A stretch of DNA of 26,165 bases from Chryseobacterium gleum (GCA_945877045.1 CAMCQW010000002.1:1-26165), one strand, 5' to 3'; positions 15,533-24,049 are shown, numbered from the stretch's first letter. Numbers and translations: made by a program. Notes: generated by a model from the letters alone, not told the origin.

Positions 15533-15661
15533 AATTGTTGTTGACTTACTGATCAATCAATTGATAAAATTTAGTTAACTCTCTTTTTATTGTTGATAAC
15601 AATACTAAAATAAAGACTAAATTAAATAATTGGGTAGTATTTTTGTATAATGTTCTAGCCC
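15533..15661. other. AT-rich gap after dnaA with inverted repeats and one DnaA-box-like site
   Basis: This 129-base gap contains two inverted repeats: ATCAAT-CA-ATTGAT (15552-15565) and TATTGTT-GAT-AACAATA (15588-15604). The second overlaps TTATCAACA read on the minus strand (15591-15599), one mismatch from the E. coli DnaA box TTATCCACA. Neither hairpin has a T run typical of a terminator. It may be part of an origin or an operator; a single near-match is weak evidence. Confidence 0.25.
15638..15645 (+). promoter_or_regulatory. Probable -7 element for the three-gene envelope operon
   Basis: TATTTTTG, an exact TAnnTTTG match, ends 16 bases before the ATG at 15662, the usual distance in this window. 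No properly spaced TTG is seen upstream. Confidence 0.5.
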
Positions 15662-16342
15662 ATGAATAAAATACTTTTCTTTTTTATTTCATTGCCCCTA
15701 CTTTTTTCCTCTTGTATAGAGTTAATTGATGATTTGACTGTCCACAACGATGGTAGCGGAACTTTTAAATACACCCTAAATTTAAGTGCTAGTAAAATTA
15801 AAGTAAATTCAATTCTTGCCCTAGATAGCCTTGACGGAAAAAAAGTTCCCTCTATGGCTGAAATTAAAGCAAAGGCAAACAGCTTTGCGGCCAATTTAAA
15901 AACGCAATTGGGCATCACAAATGTTACGATGTCTGTTAACGATGCTGATTTAATTATTAAGCTTTCTTTCGACTTTAACTCTGTTCTTAATTTTAAAAAT
16001 GGTCTAGAGGCCGCTGTTACATCAATTAGAAATTCGAAACAAGGGGAAGAATTAAACCACAATTGGATAAGTTGGGATGGGAAAATACTAAAAAGAAACA
16101 TCCCCCTTATGTCCCTTACTATATCAGAACAATTAAAAGAAACAGATTTGGATTTGTTAAAAACAGGTAGCTATACAACAATCTGCCGTTTCGATCGCGC
16201 AATTGATAAAGTGGAACAAGCAACTACCAAAATTAATCCTGCTAGAACAGCTGCCATGTTGAAAGTGAATACCTATGATTTACAAAAGAATAATACGCTT
16301 TTAGACAATTGTATTTATCTAACTCCCTTAAAAAATAAATAA
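15662..16342 (+). CDS. Uncharacterised lipoprotein, first gene of the envelope operon
   Basis: A 226-residue predicted lipoprotein: signal MNKILFFFISLPLLFSSC with lipobox FSSC and lipidated Cys at residue 18. The mature protein starts with a strand-rich segment (DDLTVHNDGSGTFKYTLNLS) seen in Bacteroidota lipoproteins of unknown role. A lysine-rich helix follows around residues 60-80 (MAEIKAKANSFAANL), then GITNVTMSVNDADLIIKLSFDF, which reads like a threshold-sized beta sandwich. No catalytic motif is visible. The next gene begins 10 bases after its stop, so the two are almost certainly cotranscribed. I do not recognise a function. Confidence 0.75.
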   Translation: MNKILFFFISLPLLFSSCIELIDDLTVHNDGSGTFKYTLNLSASKIKVNSILALDSLDGKKVPSMAEIKAKANSFAANLKTQLGITNVTMSVNDADLIIKLSFDFNSVLNFKNGLEAAVTSIRNSKQGEELNHNWISWDGKILKRNIPLMSLTISEQLKETDLDLLKTGSYTTICRFDRAIDKVEQATTKINPARTAAMLKVNTYDLQKNNTLLDNCIYLTPLKNK

Positions 16343-16352
16343 TTCTTACCCT

Positions 16353-18200
16353 ATGAAAAAACTTGTACTTTTTCTGTTATGCCTTAGCTTTTCGAATTTA
16401 TTCTCACAATCAGAACTGTTAATCCCACGTGATGCCGTAACTGTTTTCAGCATAAACAACGTTAGTTTATTGCAAAAAATATCAATGGATGAACTTGTTC
16501 AGTATAATTTTATGGAAGAGGTTCATCAGGAGCTTTTCGATGGCTCTACATCTGAAAAAACATTAAAAGATGCCGGTATTGATTTTAACCAACGGTTAAA
16601 TGTTTTTTATGGTAAAAGCGATGACGCTGAATTGTCAGGGTTTACTTTTGGTATCAGCAATTCCAGCAATCTATTTGAAGTGTTTGATGACTTTGAAGAA
16701 CTTCAAAGTAAATACAAGAACGTAAAGGTGTTTGGTTCCTTTTTTAACAACCTAATTATTAAAGATAACTCGGCTTTATTGATCCGAATTGAACCTTCAA
16801 GCGAATTAATTGACGCTCAAACAGATTCTATTTGGTACTCCAGAGGAAATTCGTACCCTTATGGTTATGACGATGGTGAATTTGACTTTGACGAAGAAGT
16901 TTTTGATGAAGAAGTTTTTGACGAGGAGGATTCATTAATCAGCCCTGAATCCGATGATTTTCCTATAGCAAACGAAGACCCTAATGAAAAAAATTATTAT
17001 GAACTCAGGGATAGCGTTCAATTAGAATTACAAAAAGGACTGCTTTCAAAACTCCTTGATGAACTACTTATTGAGAATGCGAACTTAGTGTCGAGTGATG
17101 CGATATTCAAAGAACAATTAACACACTTATGCGAAGGGACATTTTATCTTGACAACTCAAGAAGTTTGGGCCAAACAAATAGCCTTTGGTATTTCCAAAC
17201 AGTAATGCCTTCCTTGTATAAGGATATAAAAGAACTTTATACAGGAAATATAATTTTGGGTGATTTATTTCTAAAAGAACATTCAATTGAATTTTTAGTT
17301 GAAGCAAGATACGGAGAAAAACTAGGGTCTATTTATCAAGAAATGAATGATTCTAAATTCGATAAAAACATAACTAAATATATTCACAAAGGAAACTCCG
17401 CCTATTTTACGTATAATGTAAATATGCGTAAAGCCTATGAGAAAGCTTATGAGGTGATTATGCCAATTCTTTCATCTGAGAAAAACTCAGATATTGCCAT
17501 GAATGTTTTGGCCTTAGAATTACTTAATGAACTTGTTAATAAAGATGCGCTTTTCGAAACGTATAGAGGAAGTATGTTTGGAACCTTTAACGGCATTAAA
17601 AAAGTGAACACAAAAAAGATAGAATTTTATTACGATGAAGAAACGTTTGAATACGGCGAAAAAGAGACCGAGGCAACTGAGGACATGCCGATCTTTACAG
17701 TAGGATTTTCCATAGGAAGAGGAGATATTCCTGAAATTATTTTAAAAAATCTTGGAAGAGTAACCAGCAAATTTGAAAAACATGATGATTATTGGGTTTT
17801 TAATAATGCCATACTTGATGCAGCTCCGCTGTACATGATTAATAAAAATGACTTATTTATATTTACAAATGATGAGGATTTAGCCTTAAACCATTCAGAT
17901 GGGTATGGTTCAAATTCATTGCCAAAAAAAATAGTTAAGGAATTAAAAAGTGAGGGTTTTATGAATGGATATATCGATATTGCAGGAACGCTTAATAGAT
18001 TTCCAAGCGATTTATTAACTGAGCAAAGAAGTGAAATGATAAATTCACTGAAAGGGAAATCAGGTAAAATGTATTTAGAGTCCTCGAAGACAACCAACAA
18101 ATCAACAAATTTTAAATTGATCTACGAATTCCGTGGAGAGGAGAATTCAGGCAAGCACTTATTGGATTTAGTTAATACCCTTTATATTTTCTCAAAGTAA
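16353..18200 (+). CDS. Large secreted acidic protein, DUF4836-like
   Basis: A 615-residue exported protein with a classical signal peptide (MKKLVLFLLCLSFSNLFS, cleavage probably before QSELL). The start of the mature part, LLIPRDAVTVFSINNVSLLQK, and the late stretch APLYMINKNDLFIFTND resemble DUF4836 proteins of Bacteroidota, whose role is unknown. A strongly acidic linker at about residues 175-210 contains a tandem five-residue repeat DEEVF encoded by two near-identical 15-base units (16890-16919). This linker divides the protein into two parts, possibly a calcium-binding or flexible spacer. Spacing of 10 and 6 bases to its neighbours places it in the middle of a three-gene operon. The DUF4836 assignment is by pattern only. 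Confidence 0.72.
   Translation: MKKLVLFLLCLSFSNLFSQSELLIPRDAVTVFSINNVSLLQKISMDELVQYNFMEEVHQELFDGSTSEKTLKDAGIDFNQRLNVFYGKSDDAELSGFTFGISNSSNLFEVFDDFEELQSKYKNVKVFGSFFNNLIIKDNSALLIRIEPSSELIDAQTDSIWYSRGNSYPYGYDDGEFDFDEEVFDEEVFDEEDSLISPESDDFPIANEDPNEKNYYELRDSVQLELQKGLLSKLLDELLIENANLVSSDAIFKEQLTHLCEGTFYLDNSRSLGQTNSLWYFQTVMPSLYKDIKELYTGNIILGDLFLKEHSIEFLVEARYGEKLGSIYQEMNDSKFDKNITKYIHKGNSAYFTYNVNMRKAYEKAYEVIMPILSSEKNSDIAMNVLALELLNELVNKDALFETYRGSMFGTFNGIKKVNTKKIEFYYDEETFEYGEKETEATEDMPIFTVGFSIGRGDIPEIILKNLGRVTSKFEKHDDYWVFNNAILDAAPLYMINKNDLFIFTNDEDLALNHSDGYGSNSLPKKIVKELKSEGFMNGYIDIAGTLNRFPSDLLTEQRSEMINSLKGKSGKMYLESSKTTNKSTNFKLIYEFRGEENSGKHLLDLVNTLYIFSK
16890..16919 (+). repeat. Two tandem 15-base units in the acidic linker
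   Basis: GACGAAGAAGTTTTT followed by GATGAAGAAGTTTTT, one base different, encoding DEEVF twice, with a further partial unit GACGAGGAG after it. Such units can expand or contract by slippage, so linker length may vary between strains. Confidence 0.8.
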
Positions 18201-18206
18201 TTCCAT

Positions 18207-19541
18207 ATGCTAAAAAAGTCGCTGTTGATAGCTACTCTTGCGCTGTCACTTGGTGCTTATCTATATTTACAACCTTTAATTTTTGCAAAGGGTGCAGCGC
18301 CAAGAATAATCGACCGATTACCTGATGCCGATTTTATTGGCAAAATGAATCTTCTTGATTTCATAAATGAATCAAATGACCTACTCTATTTCTATAAAAC
18401 ACCTTTTAGAGATTTAACAAGTGCCGATTACATATTAGGCCAAGGAAAAACTTATGGCTTAAATTTTCAAAAACCAATTTATCTTTTTGGAAATCAAAAC
18501 GGCGAATGGGGAGCTATTATTCAAGTTAATAATCCTGAAAAAACAAAACAAGGAATTCAAAAATTAATGCAAAATTTAGCTGTTAATGATTCAACCAAGA
18601 ATAAAACGATCCTTTATTTTATTCCTAAATTAAAAATATACCTCCATTATAACGCCAACTATTTGCTTGTTTATTCCGGGAATAAGGTCAATAAAGTTAT
18701 TTCTAGGGTAAAAAATGCTAAATACAAAGGCATTTCAAGGTTATGGGAAGGTTTTCTCACGAATAAAAACTTTAAAAATGAGCACTTAGTTATTTATTCA
18801 AAATGGAAAGAGCTAAACAAGTACGGTGTTGACTATGCAATAATTGCACATGATAGCGATTCATCAGATTTTAATATAAAATATTGTTTTCATAAAAAAG
18901 CAGATTTTCCATTTTCAACTCAAAAAACTGGCTTAAGTTTTTCAGGGCAAGAATCTCCGATACGATCAATTGAATTACACTTGGACGCTGAAAAATTTAG
19001 GCAGGCAAAAAACGACCCCTTAAAAAACTTATTGATCGAGAAAGGGAAAAGATTAAGTTTTCCTACCGTTTCATTTCTCGAGGCTTGGGATGGTGTACTT
19101 TCATTCGTTGAAGGTGGAAAACAACAAGTGGCAGAACGAATTATAGTATCAGAAATGGACGAAGATTTTAATGTGACACAGGTAGAAAAATATAGAACCG
19201 TGGAGGTTCCTGGTTATTCCTTGCTTTTTAACACCAATGATAAAGGGCCCGCATTTATTAACTCCTTGTTGCAAAAAGGAATCATGCGCAGCGAAGGCAA
19301 TCAATTTCGTGTTCTGTTCTCTCCACTTTTAACGATGAAAAGAAAAGACAATTACTATTTCTTCTATTCAGGGGTAAAAAGCCCAAAAATGGTCGATAAT
19401 AATCAAAATCAGCTGTTATGGCCTATCAATGAAACCAATTATTATTTTAAAATTGACACCATTAATCAACAAGATATTCTTGGATCTATTAAAATTCCAG
19501 GTGCTAAAATCATGAAAAAATTATTTAGTGTGAAATTCTAA
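18207..19541 (+). CDS. Uncharacterised membrane-anchored protein, third gene of the envelope operon
   Basis: A 444-residue protein with one N-terminal hydrophobic segment (residues 5-28, LLIATLALSLGAYLYLQPLIF), either an uncleaved anchor or a signal peptide, and an exported body. The stretch RLPDADFIGKMNLLDFINE right after the anchor parallels LIPRDAVTVFSINNVSLLQ at the same position in the upstream protein, and both continue with a strand, a helix and a second strand, so the two may be distant relatives. No enzyme motif or second membrane segment is seen. It starts six bases after the preceding stop and converges with dusB one base from its stop. Function unknown. Confidence 0.72.
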   Translation: MLKKSLLIATLALSLGAYLYLQPLIFAKGAAPRIIDRLPDADFIGKMNLLDFINESNDLLYFYKTPFRDLTSADYILGQGKTYGLNFQKPIYLFGNQNGEWGAIIQVNNPEKTKQGIQKLMQNLAVNDSTKNKTILYFIPKLKIYLHYNANYLLVYSGNKVNKVISRVKNAKYKGISRLWEGFLTNKNFKNEHLVIYSKWKELNKYGVDYAIIAHDSDSSDFNIKYCFHKKADFPFSTQKTGLSFSGQESPIRSIELHLDAEKFRQAKNDPLKNLLIEKGKRLSFPTVSFLEAWDGVLSFVEGGKQQVAERIIVSEMDEDFNVTQVEKYRTVEVPGYSLLFNTNDKGPAFINSLLQKGIMRSEGNQFRVLFSPLLTMKRKDNYYFFYSGVKSPKMVDNNQNQLLWPINETNYYFKIDTINQQDILGSIKIPGAKIMKKLFSVKF

Positions 19542-19542
19542 C

Positions 19543-20547
19543 TTACACATCAATTTGATTGAATAAAAACTGATCCTGATTCGCTGCAATCCAATCCAAC
19601 AAATCATTCACCTCACTTAAGTCATTCGAAGTAACTAACTGGGTGCGATACTCTTTAAAATGACTAATCCCTTTAAAATAATTGGTGTAATGCCTTTTCA
19701 TTTCTGCAATCGCGAGGTTTATTCCTTTCCATTCAACACTCATTCTTAAATGATCTTTGGTTGCTTCAACGCGTGCGCCAATTGTGGGTGGTGCCAAATG
19801 ATTTCCATGTTGCATAAAATGCTTCACCTCATTAAAAAACCACGGATTTCCAATACTTGCACGCCCTATCATTATCCCATCAACCCCGTAACGATTTTTA
19901 TACTCAACTACTTTTTCAGCAGAATTTATATCACCATTACCAAAGATTGGAATATGCATGCGAGGATTGTTTTTTACTTCACCTATCAAGGTCCAATCCG
20001 CATCACCCTTATATAATTGAACACGTGTTCGTCCATGAATTGAAATTGCCTCCACACCTACATCTTGTAATTTTTCTGCTGTGCTTACCACAAATTTCGT
20101 TTTATCATCCCAGCCTAAACGTGTTTTTACCGTAACAGGTAAGTTAGTGGCCCTAACAATTTCGTCTGTCATCCTGATCAACTTGGGTATGTCTTGAAGC
20201 ATCCCCGCCCCTGCTCCTTTGCACGTCACTTTTTTAACTGGGCAACCAAAATTTATATCTATTATATCCGGATTAGTTTTCTCAATAATTTTTGTTGCTT
20301 CGCGCATACTTTCAATGTCATATCCAAAAATCTGAATGCCTACTGGCCGCTCATATTCATAAATATCCATTTTCTGAACACTTTTTGCAGCATCGCGAAT
20401 TAGCCCCTCTGAAGAAATAAACTCTGTATACATTAAATCTGCTCCGTGTTTTTTGCATAACGCTCGAAATGGAGGGTCGCTCACATCTTCCATTGGCGCC
20501 AAGAGCAGAGGAAAATCACCTAATTCTATGTTTCTAATTTTTACCAC
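19543..20547 (-). CDS. dusB: tRNA-dihydrouridine synthase
   Basis: FMN-dependent enzyme that reduces uridine to dihydrouridine in the D-loop of tRNA. The 334-residue protein begins the TIM barrel with LLLAPMEDVSDPPFR (residues 14-28), then IDINFGCPVKKV with the catalytic Cys at C102, TVKTRLGWDD for substrate and FMN contacts, SIHGRTRVQLYKGDADW, and the FMN phosphate site GNGDI with DGIMIGRASIGNPWFF. This pattern fits the bacterial DusB group. It is the last gene of a minus-strand cluster sprT-manC-dusB, with three bases between manC and dusB. Its stop faces that of the envelope operon as TAA-C-TTA. Confidence 0.94.
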   Translation of the reverse strand: MVKIRNIELGDFPLLLAPMEDVSDPPFRALCKKHGADLMYTEFISSEGLIRDAAKSVQKMDIYEYERPVGIQIFGYDIESMREATKIIEKTNPDIIDINFGCPVKKVTCKGAGAGMLQDIPKLIRMTDEIVRATNLPVTVKTRLGWDDKTKFVVSTAEKLQDVGVEAISIHGRTRVQLYKGDADWTLIGEVKNNPRMHIPIFGNGDINSAEKVVEYKNRYGVDGIMIGRASIGNPWFFNEVKHFMQHGNHLAPPTIGARVEATKDHLRMSVEWKGINLAIAEMKRHYTNYFKGISHFKEYRTQLVTSNDLSEVNDLLDWIAANQDQFLFNQIDV

Positions 20548-20550
20548 TTT

Positions 20551-21636
20551 TTATGCAAATAAATGAGGTAAGGAAGATTCAATATTTTTTAGATATTTCT
20601 TTAATTCTTGCTCATTGTCTTTATGTAAAACAAGAAGCATATTATTGGATTCAACCACTATGGTATTTTCAAGGCCATCTAAGACAACTAATTTATCAGT
20701 TGGCACATGAATCAAGCAATTGTTGGAATTGAATAAAAACACATTTTCTCCAACAATAGCATTATTGTTTTGGTCCTTCGATAAATGATCGCTTAAACTG
20801 CCCCATGTTCCTAGATCACTCCAATCAAAATCCGTTAATACGACAGAAACATTTTTAGCATGTTCCATTATTGCAAAATCGATGGAAATATCCTCACATT
20901 TATTGAACGCGTCTTCCACGAAACTCGCTTCGCTTTCTGTTCCGTACTTAGTAATATCTGCACAAAAAATTTGATGAAGTTCAGATTGAAAAACATTAAA
21001 GGCCTCAATAATGGTTGATGCTTTCCATACAAAGATTCCTGCATTCCAATAAAAATTTCCCGCTTGTATAAAGGATATGGCTTTGGCTTGATCGGGCTTT
21101 TCTTGAAATTGCAACACATTATTTACACTTCCAGCCTTCCTACTATCTGTCATTGCAAACTCGATATAACCATAGCCTGTATCAGGACGCGTAGGTAAAA
21201 TTCCTAAAGTAACCAATTGATTGGATGATTCAGCTGTTTGAATAGCCACATCAATAAGTTCTTTAAAGCGATAGGTATCCAAAATTAAATGATCTGAAGG
21301 TGCAATTACCAAAACTGCCTCTTTATTTATCGCCATTATTTTTGCAGAAGCATAAGCAATACAGGGCGCCGTATTCTTCCGTTGAGGTTCACAAATAACT
21401 TGCTCAGCTTTTAATTCCGGCAATTGCTCCAGAACTAATTCCAAGTAATTTCGATTAGTTAAAATAAAAATATTTTCATCAGCAGAAACCTTCTGCATTC
21501 TTTCGAAAGTAAGTCGAAGCAAGGACTTTCCTATTCCAAGCACATCTAAAAATTGTTTCGGATTTTGAGTGGTAGATTTCGGCCAAAACCTGCTACCGAC
21601 TCCACCTGCCATAATCAAGGAATAATTATTCTTCAT
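20551..21636 (-). CDS. manC: Mannose-1-phosphate guanylyltransferase
   Basis: Nucleotidyltransferase that makes GDP-mannose from mannose 1-phosphate and GTP, the precursor of mannose and fucose units in surface glycans. The 361 residues cover the nucleotidyltransferase domain with the signature AGGVGSRFWPKSTTQNPKQF (residues 10-29), VIAPSDHLI, FQEKP and NAGIFVWKAS, followed by a short left-handed helix region (GENVFLFNSNNCLIHVP). It lacks the C-terminal isomerase domain of bifunctional ManC/ManA proteins, as is common for this type. It overlaps the sprT-like gene by 11 bases and precedes dusB by three, so all three share a transcript. No glycan gene cluster lies nearby in the window. Confidence 0.92.
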   Translation of the reverse strand: MKNNYSLIMAGGVGSRFWPKSTTQNPKQFLDVLGIGKSLLRLTFERMQKVSADENIFILTNRNYLELVLEQLPELKAEQVICEPQRKNTAPCIAYASAKIMAINKEAVLVIAPSDHLILDTYRFKELIDVAIQTAESSNQLVTLGILPTRPDTGYGYIEFAMTDSRKAGSVNNVLQFQEKPDQAKAISFIQAGNFYWNAGIFVWKASTIIEAFNVFQSELHQIFCADITKYGTESEASFVEDAFNKCEDISIDFAIMEHAKNVSVVLTDFDWSDLGTWGSLSDHLSKDQNNNAIVGENVFLFNSNNCLIHVPTDKLVVLDGLENTIVVESNNMLLVLHKDNEQELKKYLKNIESSLPHLFA

Positions 21637-22255
21637 TTTCTTCTATTATTGTTACTATTGCCAATGCATGAACAAGGAAAATTCTTCCGGTAGATACTTC
21701 TTTACATTCATATCTTGTACGACGTTTATTTAATTTGACAAATTGCCGCTTGTTCAAGGCAAAGGTAGTGTTTTTGGGGATTTCTTCTAACTTATTCCCT
21801 GCTGTTTTCGAATTGTTATATGCATGGAGAATTCGACTCAAGTTAATATCCGCACATGAAGATGCTTTTGTTTTTACTAAGGACTGCATTAACGCTACCT
21901 CGATATCCTTCGGAAGATGCCCACTCATAACCACCGGCAAAATAAGCTTTCTGTATGCTTCCTTCCATTCTTCGCCATGCGGTAAAACCTTGGTTCCATA
22001 TTTTTGAAAAGTAAAATAATGCGCAAACTCATGAAGGCTAGTAATCAAAAAAGAATATGGATTTAAATCACCATTTACCGTGATTACAGGGTTTTCTCGA
22101 AGATGATTCAACCTAAAATCGCCAAGTTTTGTTTTACGTCCTTTGACCACTTTAAAAGAAATAGCTGTTCCTAACAAAAGATCGGAGAGAATTGGGGAAA
22201 ATTCTTCCGGTACATACTTGTTAAAAATCGCAATGTAATTTTCTCGTTTCTTCAT
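21626..22255 (-). CDS. SprT-like zinc metallopeptidase domain protein
   Basis: A 209-residue protein with the SprT/Spartan-type zinc-binding motif HEFAH at residues 75-79 and a third likely ligand His93 in PHGEEWK, where SprT proteins have it. Preceding strands (RKTKLGDFRL, NPVITVNGDLN) match the usual approach to the helix carrying HExxH. The C-terminal part, KLNKRRTRYECKEVSTGRIFLVHALA, is a basic region with one Cys rather than the four-Cys zinc ribbon of full SprT proteins. Eukaryotic Spartan cuts DNA-protein crosslinks; the role of the bacterial protein is not known. A TAATTTTA sequence (22270-22277 on the minus strand) 14 bases upstream may be its -7 element. Confidence 0.87.
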   Translation of the reverse strand: MKKRENYIAIFNKYVPEEFSPILSDLLLGTAISFKVVKGRKTKLGDFRLNHLRENPVITVNGDLNPYSFLITSLHEFAHYFTFQKYGTKVLPHGEEWKEAYRKLILPVVMSGHLPKDIEVALMQSLVKTKASSCADINLSRILHAYNNSKTAGNKLEEIPKNTTFALNKRQFVKLNKRRTRYECKEVSTGRIFLVHALAIVTIIEENEE

Positions 22256-22341
22256 TCTTTATTTCAAGGTAAAATTAGAAAAGTAAAAGACATAAACTGC
22301 ATTGTCCGCGTCAGCGTAGAAATTATCATTAATTTAGCGAA

Positions 22342-23082
22342 ATGAAATCATTAGCCTCGATAGGAAAATATTTTTTAATGCTTCGCATTATATTTACACG
22401 ACCCAAAAAGTGGTCAATATTTTGGAACAGTTTATTCAATGAAATCCAAATAATTGGGATAAGTTCAATTCCTATTGTAATCTTGATGTCAGCCTTTATG
22501 GGTGGAGTTATTGCTTTGCAAACGGCCTCTAATATGGACAGCCCTCTCTTACCATCATATACAGTTGGATATATTACACAGTCAAGTACAATTTTAGAAT
22601 TTTCACCAACTATAATTTCGCTAATTCTTGCCGGAAAAATTGGATCTAACATCGCCTCTCAAGTTGGAACTATGCGTGTTACTGAACAAATTGATGCGCT
22701 TGAAATAATGGGCGTAAATTCCTTAAATCACTTAGTCTTTCCGAAAATCGTTGCTGCTATCTTATTTTTTCCCGTTTTAGTTATCTTCTCCATGTTTATG
22801 AGTTTAATCGGAGGTTATCTTTCTTTAATCTTATCTGATTTAACAAGTACTGAAACTTATATAATGGGTATTAGGTCTTTTTTTGAGGTGGAAAATGTCT
22901 ACTATGCTTTAACTAAAACTGTAGTTTTTGGTTTTATAATTGTTTCTGTTTCATCGTTTTACGGATATTACGTTAAAGGCGGCGCTTTAGAAGTAGGGAG
23001 TGCTTCTACCCAAGCCGTTGTGGCAAGTAGTGTGGCAATTTTAATTGCAAATTTCTTATTGACTCAAATGATATTATTATAA
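22342..23082 (+). CDS. mlaE: MlaE-type lipid transport permease
   Basis: Inner-membrane permease of the MlaE/YrbE family, which moves phospholipids between inner and outer membrane in complex with MlaF and an MCE protein. The 246 residues contain an amphipathic N-terminal helix (IGKYFLMLRIIFTRPKKW), then about five membrane segments, with the family core SAFMGGVIALQTAS, AGKIGSNIASQVGTMRVTEQIDALEIMGV and the terminal GGALEVGSASTQAVVAS stretch. Its stop shares one base with the start of mlaF (TAATG), which suggests coupled translation. No mlaD-type MCE gene follows in the window. Confidence 0.92.
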   Translation: MKSLASIGKYFLMLRIIFTRPKKWSIFWNSLFNEIQIIGISSIPIVILMSAFMGGVIALQTASNMDSPLLPSYTVGYITQSSTILEFSPTIISLILAGKIGSNIASQVGTMRVTEQIDALEIMGVNSLNHLVFPKIVAAILFFPVLVIFSMFMSLIGGYLSLILSDLTSTETYIMGIRSFFEVENVYYALTKTVVFGFIIVSVSSFYGYYVKGGALEVGSASTQAVVASSVAILIANFLLTQMILL

Positions 23083-23855
23083 TGATAACCATAAATAATA
23101 TTAATAAAACATTTAAAGGCCAACATGTAATAGTTGATGTGTCCGCTCAATTCGAGAAAGGGAAAGTGAATTTAATAATTGGCCAATCTGGGTCTGGAAA
23201 AAGCGTATTAGCGAAGTGTATGGTGGGGCTTCATGAGGTTGACAGTGGCGAGATATTATTCGATGGTCATGATTTCACGTCCATGGAAAGACCGGAGAAA
23301 TCGGCACTAAGACAGGAAATCGGCATGTTATTTCAAGGTGCAGCGCTTTTCGATTCGTTAACGGTTGAAGAAAATGTAATGTTTCCATTATCGATGTTTA
23401 CAACCATGACGAAAAAAGAAATGAAAATGCGCGCTGACTTTTGTCTTGAAAGAGTCAATCTCAATGGAAGAAACACACTATTTCCTTCAGAATGTTCAGG
23501 CGGTATGCAAAAAAGAATCGGTATTGCGCGGGCTATCTCGATGAATCCAAAATACCTGTTTTGCGATGAGCCGAATTCAGGCTTAGACCCAATTACAGCG
23601 ATTCTAATTGATGGATTAATAAAGGACATAACCTATGATTTTGGAATTACAACGATCGTTATAACCCACGATATGAATAGCGTAATTGAAATTGGCGATC
23701 ACATTATTTTTATATATAAAGGTAAAAATTGGTGGCAGGGAGATAAAAATTCCATACTAAGCACCGACAATCCTGAAATCAACAACTTTGTTTATGCTTC
23801 TGACTTCATGAAAGAAATCAAAGCGAAAATGCAAGAAAAAAATACAAGAGCATAA
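23082..23855 (+). CDS. mlaF: MlaF-type lipid transport ATPase
   Basis: Cytosolic ABC ATPase that powers the MlaE permease. In the 257 residues all nucleotide-binding motifs are present: Walker A GQSGSGKS at 34-41, the Q-loop Gln at 85 (MLFQGAALFDSLTV), the signature CSGGMQKR at 138-145, Walker B YLFCDEP at 158-164 with the D-loop SGLDP, and the switch His196 in THDM. The sequence FQGAALFDSLTVEENV is characteristic of the MlaF branch. It is directly coupled to mlaE. After its stop come the tRNA-Leu promoter and gene, so the substrate-binding MCE partner must be elsewhere on the chromosome. Confidence 0.93.
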   Translation: MITINNINKTFKGQHVIVDVSAQFEKGKVNLIIGQSGSGKSVLAKCMVGLHEVDSGEILFDGHDFTSMERPEKSALRQEIGMLFQGAALFDSLTVEENVMFPLSMFTTMTKKEMKMRADFCLERVNLNGRNTLFPSECSGGMQKRIGIARAISMNPKYLFCDEPNSGLDPITAILIDGLIKDITYDFGITTIVITHDMNSVIEIGDHIIFIYKGKNWWQGDKNSILSTDNPEINNFVYASDFMKEIKAKMQEKNTRA

Positions 23856-23864
23856 TAAACTTAC

Positions 23865-23894
23865 TTGTGTTTTTTAAAAATAGCGCTATCTTTG
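23865..23894 (+). promoter_or_regulatory. Promoter of tRNA-Leu
   Basis: TTG at 23865-23867, a 19-base spacer, then TATCTTTG at 23887-23894: the best match in the window to the Bacteroidota consensus. The tRNA begins 66 bases after it, leaving a leader of about 60 bases to be removed by RNase P. Confidence 0.75.
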
Positions 23895-23960
23895 CCCCCG
23901 ATGATTCATCATGAATTATTCGATAGGTTAAACGTAATCTAAGGTAAGTTAAAAGTTAAT

Positions 23961-24042
23961 GCGGATGTGGTGAAATTGGTAGACACGCCAGACTTAGGAT
24001 CTGGTGCCGAGAGGTATGCGGGTTCGAGTCCCTCCATCCGCA
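23961..24042 (+). tRNA. tRNA-Leu (anticodon UAG)
   Basis: Class II leucine tRNA of 82 bases. The acceptor GCGGATG (23961-23967) pairs fully with CATCCGC, and the discriminator base is A at 24042. The D arm is GTG/CAC around AAATTGGTAGA, the anticodon stem CCAGA/TCTGG holds the loop CTTAGGA with anticodon TAG, and a long variable arm TGCC-GAGA-GGTA follows. In the T arm GCGGG-TTCGAGT-CCCTC the second pair is a C-U mismatch. The 3' CCA is not encoded and must be added afterwards. It reads CUN codons, mainly CUA. Confidence 0.96.
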
Positions 24043-24049
24043 CTATTAT

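Noticed and set aside
15559..15567. Second DnaA box (TTATCAATT on the minus strand)
   Set aside because: Three mismatches to TTATCCACA, not distinguishable from AT-rich background.
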